Notes: a model not told the origin generated them from the sequence alone. 64,000 nucleotides of DNA from Chryseobacterium sp. SORGH_AS_0447 (GCF_030818695.1 NZ_JAUTAR010000001.1:1544501-1608500); one strand, 5' to 3'. Counted from the stretch's first letter, positions 1 to 9,544 are shown. Numbers and translations: made by a program.

Positions 1-96
1 AAAGCGGAACGCGAAGGACTGGAAAAGAATATCGAATATATACGAACCGTAGAAGCCAACACCTGGCTTAATGCGTATGCCTGCTTGGAATCATGA
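1..96 (+). CDS. 3' end of an unidentified gene (partial)
   Basis: Frame 1 is open from the window edge to a TGA at 94-96, giving 31 residues ending in LNAYACLES. The piece is too short to assign. Its stop codon overlaps the ATG of the formyltransferase gene in an ATGA arrangement (93-96), so the two are probably translated in a coupled way and act in the same process. The residues EREGLEKNIEYIRTVEAN look helical. I cannot name a family. Confidence 0.7.
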   Translation, partial: KAEREGLEKNIEYIRTVEANTWLNAYACLES

Positions 97-1031
97 CGAA
101 TTCATTTAAAATAGCAGTTTTATGTAATAATCGGATGGCGTTTCCGGCTTTGCAGTGCTTACAGGCGGCAGGCCGACTTTGTGCTTTAGGAGTACCTGAT
201 AATAATGTGGAAATAATTGAATTTTGTTCCATGCTTGCAAAACAGTACGCAATACCTCTGTTTATCATAACCAAAAAAAATAGCTCCGATCAGATCAAGC
301 AAATAATCAATATTTCTGGTGCCGATGCCGTTTTCACCATGACTTTTCCTTGGAAAATTTCTGCTGAAATTATTGATCTGTATCCCGGTAAATTCTACAA
401 TTTCCACTATGGGTTTTTGCCTGAAATGCGGGGTGCGGATCCTGTTTTTGAAACCATCAGAAGCCGTGCCGGACAATCGGGGATTACCGTTCATGCCATC
501 GATCAATACATTGATAAAGGAAATATTATCCTTAAGAAAAAGATTCCGGTTACTGCCGACATGACGCATGGCGCGCTTTGCACTCACTTGTCATGGTTAG
601 GGGCTGATCTTCTGAATGAACTTTTAAACCTTTTACAAAGTCATTTTAAAGGAACAAAACAGGACGAAAGCCAGGCGCAATATTACCCAAAACCTGGTGC
701 TTCCGATGTCTGTATTTCTTGGGAAAAGCAAGATGCGGAGGACATCGAAGCATTGACAAGAGCTTGTAACCCGTGGAATAAAGGAGCCTACACGCAATGG
801 AAGGGCTGGAACATACGGGTAGTGGAAGCTACTGCCGTTCAGAATGTAAATGATCATACGGGATTTCCCGGAACCATTCTAACTCTGGATAAGGAAAACG
901 GATTAATTGTAAAATGTACTCATAACTCATACCTAAGATTAGATATTGTTTATACTGAAGAAGGCTTTATGAGCGGATATAAATTATCCGCTTTCGGGCT
1001 GAAAAAGGGCGGACAATTTCTGAATTTATAA
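93..1031 (+). CDS. Formyltransferase-family protein (Fmt-like)
   Basis: 312 residues resembling the formyl_transferase fold of methionyl-tRNA formyltransferase and sugar or amino-acid N-formyltransferases. The signature HYGFLPEMRGADP around residues 104-116 matches the family HxxxLPxxRGxxP motif, with the preceding FNFH matching the usual FNxH of the folate site. A C-terminal region with VCISWEKQDAEDIEALTRACNPW corresponds to the Fmt C-terminal domain (residues about 205-312). It is not likely to be the housekeeping fmt: the N-terminus lacks the usual GTPxFA motif and the gene overlaps an unknown partner at an ATGA. The substrate cannot be read from the sequence. It is followed after 16 bases by the SprB-repeat adhesin, perhaps only by chance. 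Confidence 0.75.
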   Translation: MTNSFKIAVLCNNRMAFPALQCLQAAGRLCALGVPDNNVEIIEFCSMLAKQYAIPLFIITKKNSSDQIKQIINISGADAVFTMTFPWKISAEIIDLYPGKFYNFHYGFLPEMRGADPVFETIRSRAGQSGITVHAIDQYIDKGNIILKKKIPVTADMTHGALCTHLSWLGADLLNELLNLLQSHFKGTKQDESQAQYYPKPGASDVCISWEKQDAEDIEALTRACNPWNKGAYTQWKGWNIRVVEATAVQNVNDHTGFPGTILTLDKENGLIVKCTHNSYLRLDIVYTEEGFMSGYKLSAFGLKKGGQFLNL

Positions 1032-1047
1032 CTTAAATATATTAACA

Positions 1048-4000
1048 ATGAAAAATTTTTATTCTACAATCAGAACGCTGGCGAAAACAGTCGTCATAGC
1101 AGGAGCGTCGTTACTGGGATATGCCCAGGCGCAGACGACGCTTTCTCCAGGAGGAATAGCATTTACCTCTTATGATTCGAGTTCTACTTCGGTAGATGTG
1201 TTCTCATTTGTATTGCTTGCTCCTATTTCAAGCGGCACACAAATAAGCTTTACCGACAGAGGATATCAGGGAGGAAGTGCATGGCAGACAGCCGGATCTA
1301 CTGAGTCTGCAGTTACATGGACCAGTGGTACCGCATTGCCGGCCGGTACTGAAGTTTATATTTCAGCGTTGTCGGCCTCTGTTTATAACCCTTCAACAGG
1401 CACATCTTTTTCCAATGGTACCGTAGCGCTTACCGACGGGACATCCTCCAACGGATTGGTTTTATCATCTGTTGGTGACCAGATCATTGCATTTCAGGGA
1501 GGAAATGGAAGTGTAACAGGAGCTAATGTGACCTGCATTGCCGGTATCAATTATTTCTATACAGCAGGATCTACAATAGCTGCATGGAATAGTGATGCGG
1601 TTGGAAGCCCTAACGCATCGTTAATGCCACCGGGGCTTACGGGAGGAACAAATGCATTCTATACAGGACCGGTATCGGGTGTCACAGTGGCCAGATCAGG
1701 AAAGTTTAATTGTACAGGAGTGCCAACCTCAACTGTTGCCAATATAAGAACAGCGGTTATGAATGTTGCCAATTGGACACTTAGTACTGCTGCGGGATCG
1801 CAATATTCTGGATGTACTTTTCTTGCGAGCAGTCCGGTCATTACGGCTAACCCTGCCAACCGGACGATCTGTGCTGGAGGTACCACTACATTTACAGTCA
1901 GTGCTTCCGGAGCAAGTTCTTACCAATGGTATCAGAATTCAGGTAGCGGATTTATTGCTTTAACCAATACCGCTCCTTACTCAGGAGTGACAACCAGTAC
2001 ATTGACTATTACCGGAGTAACTGCAGCAATGAACGGTTACCAGTACCGTGCTGTGGCAACTGGTTCCGGGTCAGCAACTTCCAATGCTGCCGGATTAACG
2101 GTGATAAGCATCAGTACTACGGGCAGCAAGACCGATCTCGCTTGTAACGGCGGTTCCAATGGTTCTGCTACTGTAGTACCATCAGGTGGTGTAGCGCCTT
2201 ATTCTTATTCATGGGCGCCATTTGGAGGTACTGCAGCTACGGCTACCGGTCTTTCGGCGGGAACCTATACCGTAACGGTAACGGATAATTCAGGATGCCA
2301 GACCACAAGAACCTTTACCATTAATCAACCTGCAAGTGCGGTAAGCGGAACGACAGTAGTAACCAATGTAGCATGTAACGGAGCTTCTAACGGAGCGATC
2401 AATTTAACACCAGCGGGTGGAACTGCACCTTATACTTTCAACTGGGGTGGCGGAGTTACCACAGAAGACAGAACAGGTCTTGCTGCCGGAACCTACACGG
2501 TAATTATTACCGATGCGAATGGATGTACAGCAACCGTAAATGCGACAGTAACCCAACCAGTTTCTGCGATAAGTGGAACTACGGTAGTAACAAACGTTGC
2601 CTGTAACGGAGCTTCTAACGGGGCGATCAATTTAACACCAGCCGGTGGAACAGCACCTTATACTTTCAACTGGGGTGGTGGAGTTATCACCGAAGACAGA
2701 ACAGGTCTTACTGCCGGAACGTATACGGTAATCATTACTGATGCGAATGGATGTACAGCAACCGTAAATGCGACAGTAACCCAACCGGCTTCTGCGATAA
2801 GCGGAACTACGGTAGTAACGAATGTTGCTTGTAACGGAGCTTCTAACGGGGCGATCAATTTAACACCAGTCGGTGGAACAGCACCATATACCTTCAACTG
2901 GGGTGGCGGTGCTACCACCGAAGACAGAACAGGTCTTGCTGCCGGAACGTACACAGTAGTAATTACCGATGCCAACGGATGTACAGCAACTGTAAATGCG
3001 ACAGTAACCCAACCAGCTTCTGCAGTAAGCGGAACGACTGTTGTAACCAATGTAGCTTGTAATGGCGCTTCCAACGGAGCGATCAATTTAACACCAGCGG
3101 GTGGAACAGCACCTTATACTTTTAACTGGGGTGGCGGTGTTACCACAGAAGACAGAACGGGCCTAGCTGCCGGAACGTACACAGTAGTAATTACTGATGC
3201 GAATGGATGTACAGCGACAGTAAATGCTACGGTAACCCAACCTGCAAGTGCAGTAAGCGGAACGACTGTTGTAACTAATGTAGCTTGTAATGGGGCTTCT
3301 AACGGCGCAATCAACTTAACACCAGCCGGAGGAACAGCACCATATACTTTCAACTGGGGCGGCGGTGTTACCACAGAAGATAGAACGGGCCTAGCTGCCG
3401 GAACGTACACAGTAGTAATTACTGATGCGAATGGATGTACAGCGACAGTAAATGCGACAGTGACCCAGCCAGCTTCTGCAGTAAGCGGAACTACAGTAAT
3501 AACCAATGTAGCTTGTAATGGGGCCTCTAACGGAGCGATTAACTTAACGCCAACGGGTGGAACAGCACCATATACCTTCAATTGGGGTGGCGGAGTTACC
3601 ACAGAAGACCGAACAGGTCTAGCTGCCGGAACGTACACAGTAATCATTACCGATGCCAACGGATGTACAGCAACCGTGAACGCAACGGTAACGCAGCCTG
3701 CAAGTGCAGTAAGCGGAACGACTGTTGTAACCAATGTAGCTTGTAATGGCGCTTCCAATGGAGCAATCAACTTAACACCAGCCGGAGGAACGGCACCTTA
3801 TACTTTCAACTGGGGTGGCGGTGTTACCACAGAAGATAGAACAGGTCTTTCTGCCGGAACGTACACAGTAGTAATTACTGATGCAAATGGATGTACCGCG
3901 ACTGTAAGCAGAACAGTAACACAGCCTACAGCTCTTGTTGCAGCTACTTCCCAGACAAATATTGCATGTAATGGTGGCGCAACAGGAATAGCAGGTATTA

Positions 4001-6480
4001 CCGTTTCAGGCGGAACAGCACCTTATACATATTCTTGGTCTCCAACAGGCGGAACAGCGGCAATAGCTACCGGCCTTTCTGCCGGAACTTATACAGTGAC
4101 TGTTACTGATGCTAACGGATGTACTTTATCCAGGAATTTCACAATTACCCAACCTGCCAGCGCAGTGAGTGGCACGACAGTAGTAACCAATGTTGCGTGT
4201 AACGGAGCTTCTAACGGAGCGATTAACTTAACGCCAACGGGTGGAACAGCACCATATACCTTCAACTGGGGTGGCGGTGTTACTACAGAAGACAGAACAG
4301 GTCTTGCTGCCGGAACCTATACGGTAATCATTACCGATGCCAACGGATGTACAGCAACCGTGAACGCAACGGTAACGCAGCCTGCAAGTGCAGTAAGCGG
4401 AACGACTGTTGTAACCAATGTAGCTTGTAATGGCGCTTCCAATGGAGCAATCAACTTAACACCAGCCGGAGGAACGGCACCTTATACTTTCAACTGGGGC
4501 GGTGGAGTTACCACCGAAGACAGAACAGGTCTTGCTGCCGGAACGTACACAGTAGTAATTACTGATGCGAATGGATGTACTGCAACCGTAAATGCTACGG
4601 TAACCCAACCAGCTTCTGCGGTAAGCGGAACGACTGTCGTAACCAATGTAGCATGTAACGGGGCTTCTAACGGAGCAATCAACTTAACACCAGCCGGTGG
4701 AACAGCACCATACACTTTCAACTGGGGTGGCGGAGTTACCACCGAAGACAGAACAGGTCTTGCTGCCGGAACGTACACAGTACTAATTACTGATGCGAAT
4801 GGATGTACTGCAACCGTAAATGCTACGGTAACCCAACCAGCTTCTGCGGTAAGCGGAACGACTGTTGTAACCAATGTAGCATGTAACGGGGCTTCTAACG
4901 GAGCGATCAACTTAACACCAGCCGGTGGAACAGCACCATATACTTTCAACTGGGGCGGTGGAGTTACCACAGAAGACAGAACAGGTCTTGCTGCCGGAAC
5001 CTATACAGTAATCATTACTGATGCTAACGGATGTACAGCGACAGTAAATGCAACAGTGACCCAGCCTGCTTCTGCAGTAAGCGGAACTACGGTAATAACT
5101 AATGTAGCGTGTAACGGAGCTTCCAATGGAGCGATCAACTTAACACCAGCCGGTGGAACAGCACCTTATACCTTCAACTGGGGTAGCGGAGTTACCACAG
5201 AAGACAGAACAGGACTTACTGCCGGAACGTATACGGTAATCATTACTGATGCGAATGGATGTACAGCAACCGTAAATGCGACAGTAACCCAACCGGCTTC
5301 TGCGATAAGCGGAACTACGGTAGTAACGAATGTTGCTTGTAACGGAGCTTCTAACGGGGCGATCAATTTAACACCAGTCGGTGGAACAGCACCATATACC
5401 TTCAACTGGGGTGGCGGTATTACCACAGAAGACAGAACAGGCCTTGCTGCCGGAACGTACACAGTAGTAATTACTGATGCCAACGGATGTACAGCAACTG
5501 TGAATGCTACGGTAACCCAACCTACAAGTGCAGTAAGTGGAACTACGGTAGTTACGAATGTAGCTTGTAACGGAGCTTCCAACGGAGCGATCAACTTAAC
5601 ACCAGCGGGTGGAACAGCACCATACACTTTCAACTGGGGTGGCGGTGTTACCACCGAAGATAGAACAGGTCTTGCTGCCGGAACGTACACAGTAGTAATT
5701 ACCGATGCGAACGGATGTACAGCAACCGTGAACGCAACGGTAACGCAACCGACAGCACTTAGTGCAACTACATCACAAATCAATGTGGCTTGTAATGGCG
5801 GAGCTACAGGAACAGCAACGATTACAGTGACGGGCGGAACAGCACCTTATATTTATTCTTGGTCTCCATCAGGAGGTACCGCAGCAACAGCATCAGGATT
5901 ATCTGCTGGGACCTATACGGTAAACGTTACTGATGCTAAAGGATGTACTTTATCAAGAACATTTACTATTACTCAGTCGGCTCCTGTGGCAGCTCCTACC
6001 GGCGCAGCATCACAAAATTTTGCTCCGGGAAGCACACTGACGGCTTTAGTGGTAACAGGTCAGAATATCAAATGGTATGCATCAGCTTCAGATGCGCAGA
6101 ACCATGTAAATAGCCTGCCGCTTACTACAGCTTTAGTAAACAATACTACCTATTATGCGACGCAGACATCCGGAACTTGCGAATCAACGGCTTATCTTGC
6201 TGTATTGGCGATCAACAGTACGCTTGGGGTAGTGGATAACACGAAATCGAAGTCACAGCTTCAGATTTACCCTAATCCTGTGAGGGATATTCTGAATTTC
6301 AGCGGAACGGAAACCATCACGAAAGCAGTAATTATTGCAGCTGACGGAAGATTGGTAACTGAAAAGAAACTGAAGTCCGGAGAAAGAAGTATTGATGTTC
6401 AGGCTTTACCTCAGGGAATGTATCTGATCCAGGTGTTTACAGGAAACGGTATGCAGACTTTTAAATTCATCAAGAAATAA
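1048..6480 (+). CDS. Giant T9SS-exported SprB-repeat adhesin
   Basis: 1810 residues. It has a signal peptide ending near AQAQ (residues 27-29), an N-terminal domain (about 30-265), an Ig-like module (about 270-352, from PVITANPANRTIC), 17 SprB-type repeats of 76 residues (about 358-1649), a short linker domain, and a C-terminal T9SS type A sorting domain with IYPNPVRD and a terminal KFIKK. SprB repeats occur in the surface adhesins that the flavobacterial gliding motor moves, so a role in surface attachment or gliding is likely, but this protein is much shorter than F. johnsoniae SprB. Fourteen repeats begin GTTV(V/I)TNVACNG and are nearly identical; three (the first, the ninth and the seventeenth) are diverged. 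The near-identity suggests recent expansion and gene conversion. Repeat number may vary between strains and may be collapsed in short-read assemblies. Confidence 0.9.
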   Translation: MKNFYSTIRTLAKTVVIAGASLLGYAQAQTTLSPGGIAFTSYDSSSTSVDVFSFVLLAPISSGTQISFTDRGYQGGSAWQTAGSTESAVTWTSGTALPAGTEVYISALSASVYNPSTGTSFSNGTVALTDGTSSNGLVLSSVGDQIIAFQGGNGSVTGANVTCIAGINYFYTAGSTIAAWNSDAVGSPNASLMPPGLTGGTNAFYTGPVSGVTVARSGKFNCTGVPTSTVANIRTAVMNVANWTLSTAAGSQYSGCTFLASSPVITANPANRTICAGGTTTFTVSASGASSYQWYQNSGSGFIALTNTAPYSGVTTSTLTITGVTAAMNGYQYRAVATGSGSATSNAAGLTVISISTTGSKTDLACNGGSNGSATVVPSGGVAPYSYSWAPFGGTAATATGLSAGTYTVTVTDNSGCQTTRTFTINQPASAVSGTTVVTNVACNGASNGAINLTPAGGTAPYTFNWGGGVTTEDRTGLAAGTYTVIITDANGCTATVNATVTQPVSAISGTTVVTNVACNGASNGAINLTPAGGTAPYTFNWGGGVITEDRTGLTAGTYTVIITDANGCTATVNATVTQPASAISGTTVVTNVACNGASNGAINLTPVGGTAPYTFNWGGGATTEDRTGLAAGTYTVVITDANGCTATVNATVTQPASAVSGTTVVTNVACNGASNGAINLTPAGGTAPYTFNWGGGVTTEDRTGLAAGTYTVVITDANGCTATVNATVTQPASAVSGTTVVTNVACNGASNGAINLTPAGGTAPYTFNWGGGVTTEDRTGLAAGTYTVVITDANGCTATVNATVTQPASAVSGTTVITNVACNGASNGAINLTPTGGTAPYTFNWGGGVTTEDRTGLAAGTYTVIITDANGCTATVNATVTQPASAVSGTTVVTNVACNGASNGAINLTPAGGTAPYTFNWGGGVTTEDRTGLSAGTYTVVITDANGCTATVSRTVTQPTALVAATSQTNIACNGGATGIAGITVSGGTAPYTYSWSPTGGTAAIATGLSAGTYTVTVTDANGCTLSRNFTITQPASAVSGTTVVTNVACNGASNGAINLTPTGGTAPYTFNWGGGVTTEDRTGLAAGTYTVIITDANGCTATVNATVTQPASAVSGTTVVTNVACNGASNGAINLTPAGGTAPYTFNWGGGVTTEDRTGLAAGTYTVVITDANGCTATVNATVTQPASAVSGTTVVTNVACNGASNGAINLTPAGGTAPYTFNWGGGVTTEDRTGLAAGTYTVLITDANGCTATVNATVTQPASAVSGTTVVTNVACNGASNGAINLTPAGGTAPYTFNWGGGVTTEDRTGLAAGTYTVIITDANGCTATVNATVTQPASAVSGTTVITNVACNGASNGAINLTPAGGTAPYTFNWGSGVTTEDRTGLTAGTYTVIITDANGCTATVNATVTQPASAISGTTVVTNVACNGASNGAINLTPVGGTAPYTFNWGGGITTEDRTGLAAGTYTVVITDANGCTATVNATVTQPTSAVSGTTVVTNVACNGASNGAINLTPAGGTAPYTFNWGGGVTTEDRTGLAAGTYTVVITDANGCTATVNATVTQPTALSATTSQINVACNGGATGTATITVTGGTAPYIYSWSPSGGTAATASGLSAGTYTVNVTDAKGCTLSRTFTITQSAPVAAPTGAASQNFAPGSTLTALVVTGQNIKWYASASDAQNHVNSLPLTTALVNNTTYYATQTSGTCESTAYLAVLAINSTLGVVDNTKSKSQLQIYPNPVRDILNFSGTETITKAVIIAADGRLVTEKKLKSGERSIDVQALPQGMYLIQVFTGNGMQTFKFIKK
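2347..5994 (+). repeat. In-frame 228-bp tandem repeat array (SprB units)
   Basis: Units begin at 2347, 2575, 2803, 3031, 3259, 3487, 3715, 3943, 4171, 4399, 4627, 4855, 5083, 5311, 5539 and 5767, all exactly 228 bp apart. The order is seven near-identical units, one diverged unit (3943), seven near-identical units, one diverged unit (5767), so the array reads as two 1824-bp superunits. A further diverged unit lies just upstream (about 2120-2346). Long antisense open frames over the array are a by-product of its codon bias. Confidence 0.95.
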
Positions 6481-6525
6481 TTTTCATGCTTTTTTAAATC
6501 ATGGTTAATACCTGATTATAACAGG

Positions 6526-6556
6526 AGGGACTGGCTAAATTTAGCCAGTCCCTTTT
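6526..6556. terminator. Bidirectional terminator between convergent genes
   Basis: A 10-bp perfect stem (GGGACTGGCT with AGCCAGTCCC) and an AAATTT loop is followed by TTTT. It sits between the convergent adhesin and sialidase genes. Confidence 0.85.
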
Positions 6557-6586
6557 ATTTATGGCAATTACTGTCTTGTGGCTGAA

Positions 6587-7621
6587 TTAAAATTTCAGAA
6601 CCCAGTGTTTAATATTCACCCGGTTATAAGTGTACGTAATATGCACCCATCCTTTTTTATCCTTAAAAATAGTAGGATAGCTGAATTCTCCTTTTTGCTC
6701 GTCCTCAAGAGACATGAGGTCCTGCCAGTCGATACCGTTATAAGAATAAGCAAGGCGTAATTTCGTACGGCCTTCCCACCATTCTTTACCGGGAAGCTCT
6801 GGATTATAGACAATCAGGAAAAAATCTTTATACGAGATAGCATCCGTTCCGGAATTGGGATTGGCAAGGCGGGTTGCCGATAATGCAGACCAGTTTTTCC
6901 CATGGTTTTTAGACCATGAAGTGGCGACTACCCCTTCCTTACTTCTGCAAAGTACCTGCAGCCTTCCATCTTTATGCATCAGAATGCTGGGCTGGATCAC
7001 ATTGAATTTTGAGGAAGGATCGATAGGATAAGACTTCCAGGTCTGCTGATGATCTTTGCTGATTTCCACGTGTGCCATCCATCGGTTCTCGTTAAGCTCT
7101 GTACTTGAGGGTGAAATAATTTCGCCGTTGGGCAGCTCGATCGGTTTGTTTTTAATGGGTCCCAGGATACCATTGGGCAGGCGCTTTGCTTCACTCCAGG
7201 TTTTGCCGTTGTCTTCCGAGGTTTTTACCATTCCCCACCATTCCCGAGGATTTGGTCCGACTTTATAGTATAAATACATCGTTTTCTCATTCTTTGCCCT
7301 GAACAATACGGGATTCCAGCAGGGATACCGAAGAGAGTCGCTTAAACGTCCGTCCGCCCATATTTCGGGTTGGCTCCATTTCTTTCCTTCCGAACGGATT
7401 CCCCAGATCGCCACTTCCCGGCTGCCTTCATGAGGACCGCCGAACCAGCCAGCCAATAGTTGTCCATCAGCAGCCTGCGCAATGGTGGAGGCATGGCATT
7501 GCTTAAAATAAGAACCTTCGGTAAAAAGAAATTCCTTTTTTAGAACCTTCGGAGAAGAAATTTGGGCGAAGCTTTCTGTAACGGCCAGAAGCCAGAGTAC
7601 GAAGAATAAAGGTTTGTTCAT
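6587..7621 (-). CDS. Secreted sialidase-like protein (BNR/Asp-box)
   Basis: 344 residues with a signal peptide ending at SFAQ. The six-bladed propeller of the BNR sialidase family (COG4692-like predicted neuraminidases) is indicated by WFGGPHEG at about 59-66, an Asp box SEDNGKTW at about 135-142, and weaker boxes SKDHQQTW and SKNHGKNW, plus GEFSYPTIF near the C-terminus. Such proteins hydrolyse terminal sialic acid or related sugars in the periplasm or outside the cell. The classical FRIP motif and the arginine triad cannot be confirmed by eye, so the substrate is uncertain; other glycoside or polysaccharide-binding roles are possible. It lies 10 bases downstream of the 194-residue secreted protein gene on the same strand and is probably cotranscribed with it. 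Confidence 0.8.
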   Translation of the reverse strand: MNKPLFFVLWLLAVTESFAQISSPKVLKKEFLFTEGSYFKQCHASTIAQAADGQLLAGWFGGPHEGSREVAIWGIRSEGKKWSQPEIWADGRLSDSLRYPCWNPVLFRAKNEKTMYLYYKVGPNPREWWGMVKTSEDNGKTWSEAKRLPNGILGPIKNKPIELPNGEIISPSSTELNENRWMAHVEISKDHQQTWKSYPIDPSSKFNVIQPSILMHKDGRLQVLCRSKEGVVATSWSKNHGKNWSALSATRLANPNSGTDAISYKDFFLIVYNPELPGKEWWEGRTKLRLAYSYNGIDWQDLMSLEDEQKGEFSYPTIFKDKKGWVHITYTYNRVNIKHWVLKF

Positions 7622-7631
7622 TTACGGGTAT

Positions 7632-8216
7632 TTATTGATTGGCTTTAATCTGAAAAGAAGGTTTTTGAGCATCTATTTTCTCAATCGCTTTTATATAAAA
7701 TTCTACATTTTCCTGATTGAGCTTTCTGTATCCATGTTTATTGATGCTTTGCAGCTGAGCTCTAATGAAACCGTCCGTCTTCTCCTTTAATAAAGAATCT
7801 CTTAATGAAATAATTCCCTTTGCTGAATAAAGCTCCCGTTTCATATGGTCCGCAATATTTTCTTCTCTTCCCATACAACCATCTTTATATTGTATAATCA
7901 AAGGGTGACGGAGATAATATTCGTAAATTTCCGGAAACCTTTTATCATTTCTTTTCATAAGTTCCTGGCCGGAATACAATTTCAAGGCATTGCTTCCATT
8001 CTTTGCCAGATAATACAGGTCGTTTGAACTGGCAACTTCTGAAAGCTTTTGGAAGTAACCATAGAGGACACTCTTATCTCCGCCGATTCCGATGTAGGGA
8101 GATTCTGCATAAGAGAATGTTTCTAAAGGTTTTGCCAGAACTTTGGCCTTCTTAGAAATCTGAGCATTACCAATACCAATGATAACCAGGAAGAATAATG
8201 AAATTTTTAATTTCAT
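7632..8216 (-). CDS. Hypothetical secreted protein
   Basis: 194 residues with a signal peptide (MKLKISLFFLVIIGIGNAQ). The mature part is largely helical, with KNGSNALKLYSGQELMKRND near the middle and a single conserved-looking GCMGREEN segment. I do not recognise the family. It is the first gene of a probable two-gene unit with the sialidase-like gene 10 bases downstream. A Bacteroidota -7 box, TATTTTTG on the minus strand at 8234-8241, lies just upstream of the ATG; no matching -33 TTG was found. Confidence 0.7.
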   Translation of the reverse strand: MKLKISLFFLVIIGIGNAQISKKAKVLAKPLETFSYAESPYIGIGGDKSVLYGYFQKLSEVASSNDLYYLAKNGSNALKLYSGQELMKRNDKRFPEIYEYYLRHPLIIQYKDGCMGREENIADHMKRELYSAKGIISLRDSLLKEKTDGFIRAQLQSINKHGYRKLNQENVEFYIKAIEKIDAQKPSFQIKANQ

Positions 8217-8325
8217 AGTTAGGGATTATCCTGCAAAAATAAAAATTCTTTAGTTGTGAAGTTAATTTATTGCTAAAATTGATTTTTATGCCTTGGAAAA
8301 TATTACATTCGTAAAAAAATTCAAT

Positions 8326-8841
8326 ATGAAATTTTCGAAAATACTTCTACTTACAGGATTATTACTGTTTCAATTAAATTTTGCTCAGGAGAAAGCAGAG
8401 GTTATCCTAAAAAAAGCATTGACAGAGGCCAAAGCCAAAAACAAGAATGTATTGCTGATGTTTCATGCTTCCTGGTGCAAATGGTGCCATGTGATGGAAA
8501 AAAATATGAACCTGCCCGAAACAAAGCCTGTATTTGAAAAAAAGTTCGTTACGGCTTATGTGGACGTGCAGGAAATGGGGGATAAGAAAAAGCTTGAGAA
8601 TCCGGGAGGAGGAGAATTGATGAATAAATATAAAGGTACGGATGCCGGACTTCCGTTCTGGTTGATCCTGAATCCAAAAGGAGAGGTCCTTGCCGATTCA
8701 TTTAATGATAAAAATGAAAACCTGGGTTGTCCTTCTACCGCGGAAGAAGTAGATGTTTTTGCAGCTAAACTGAAAAAGACCTCAAAAATGAGCGATACCG
8801 AACTTCAAACAATCAAGACGGCTTTTACGAAGAAGAATTAA
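8326..8841 (+). CDS. Secreted thioredoxin-family protein (WCKWC)
   Basis: 171 residues from the ATG at 8326, which gives a clean signal peptide (MKFSKILLLTGLLLFQLNFAQ). An upstream TTG start at 8293 would add eleven residues ahead of the signal and is unlikely. The active site is SWCKWCHVM (Cys51 and Cys54), of the DUF255/thioredoxin_7 type, followed by GLPFWLILNPKGEVLADS, which carries the cis-proline region. The likely role is periplasmic disulfide reduction or isomerisation. No partner gene is evident. It converges on the downstream cassette and both share a bidirectional terminator. Confidence 0.88.
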   Translation: MKFSKILLLTGLLLFQLNFAQEKAEVILKKALTEAKAKNKNVLLMFHASWCKWCHVMEKNMNLPETKPVFEKKFVTAYVDVQEMGDKKKLENPGGGELMNKYKGTDAGLPFWLILNPKGEVLADSFNDKNENLGCPSTAEEVDVFAAKLKKTSKMSDTELQTIKTAFTKKN

Positions 8842-8843
8842 GC

Positions 8844-8874
8844 AAAACGGCGAAACCTTTGGTTTCGCCGTTTT
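8844..8874. terminator. Bidirectional terminator
   Basis: A 14-bp perfect stem, AAAACGGCGAAACC with GGTTTCGCCGTTTT, and a 3-base loop. The A and T flanks allow termination in both directions between the convergent thioredoxin gene and the small-protein cassette. Confidence 0.9.
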
Positions 8875-8890
8875 GAATTTCAGAGTGTAT

Positions 8891-9286
8891 TTATTTTCCG
8901 AAGAATATTTTGTCCTGTTGCTGCTGATCGTTGTAGATCAACTGAAAGGTTACTGGCATATATTGATACAAAAGCTTCCAGTGCGAAATTTTAGCACGCT
9001 TTTTAAAGCTTTCAAAAGATCTTACAAAAAGATTTTCGATGATATCCTTTACATAAGAATCTCCGTTTTTATAAATCATCTCCATCAGCTTGATGTGATG
9101 GGCAATGATGTTTACTTTCGATTCCTGCAGGAGCCTTTTCAGATAATTGATGGTGGATTGGATGATTCCTGCAAAATTATCCTGTACAGACAATTGGGTG
9201 ATTTCGGTGCGAAGTGGTGCATAGAAAAATTTTAAATATTCGGTCGCTATTTTCTGATTAATAGTCTGCATTTGTACGTTCATCAT
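8891..9286 (-). CDS. Small helical protein, paralogue B of a duplicated cassette
   Basis: 131 residues from the ATG at 9286 (a second ATG follows directly; a non-ATG extension to 9358 is open but would run back into the small upstream gene). It is homologous by eye to the product of 9545-9901: MEMIYKNGDSYVKDIIENLF here aligns with MDDLYEQGDRMVKDAIENSF there, and both continue with an aromatic and basic helix. No catalytic motif, signal peptide or membrane segment is visible, so it is probably cytoplasmic. Each paralogue is preceded by a gene for a tiny single-span membrane protein. I do not recognise a named family with confidence. Confidence 0.75.
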   Translation of the reverse strand: MMNVQMQTINQKIATEYLKFFYAPLRTEITQLSVQDNFAGIIQSTINYLKRLLQESKVNIIAHHIKLMEMIYKNGDSYVKDIIENLFVRSFESFKKRAKISHWKLLYQYMPVTFQLIYNDQQQQDKIFFGK

Positions 9287-9335
9287 AATTAAATTTTTCA
9301 AAGTATCTGTACTGTGGCTAAAACCGTACCAAAGT

Positions 9336-9467
9336 CTATAAAACTGCTGCAAAAACAAAAACTCCTATGATAACAGCGATATGAGTAGCTAGAATCTCAA
9401 TATTATGTTTGTTGGTAGAGGTTTGGAAGGTTTTCCAGTCAGATATTTTGCGTATTTTGGATTTCAT
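9336..9467 (-). CDS. Tiny single-pass membrane protein, cassette B
   Basis: 43 codons from ATG at 9467 to TAG at 9336-9338. The N-terminal half is basic and polar (MKSKIRKISDWKTFQTS) and the C-terminal half is one hydrophobic span (HIAVIIGVFVFAAVL). It precedes the helical-protein gene 8891-9286 by 49 bases on the same strand. The same arrangement (tiny membrane protein then helical protein) recurs immediately upstream at 9545-10068, which is the main reason to believe both small genes. Function unknown; a membrane anchor or partner for the helical protein is an inference. Confidence 0.6.
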   Translation of the reverse strand: MKSKIRKISDWKTFQTSTNKHNIEILATHIAVIIGVFVFAAVL

Positions 9468-9544
9468 AAATAATTGATTTTGAGTAGATTTATTTTTAAA
9501 AATTTTTACATTTTGTAATAAAGCAAGTAGAAAATGTAATATGA

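Noticed and set aside
2658..5783. Long antisense ORFs of 142-218 codons over the adhesin
   Set aside because: They repeat with the 228-bp units and arise from the codon pattern of the sense strand.
2347..5994. Possible CRISPR-like array
   Set aside because: Units are contiguous, in frame and lack spacers; they encode SprB domains.
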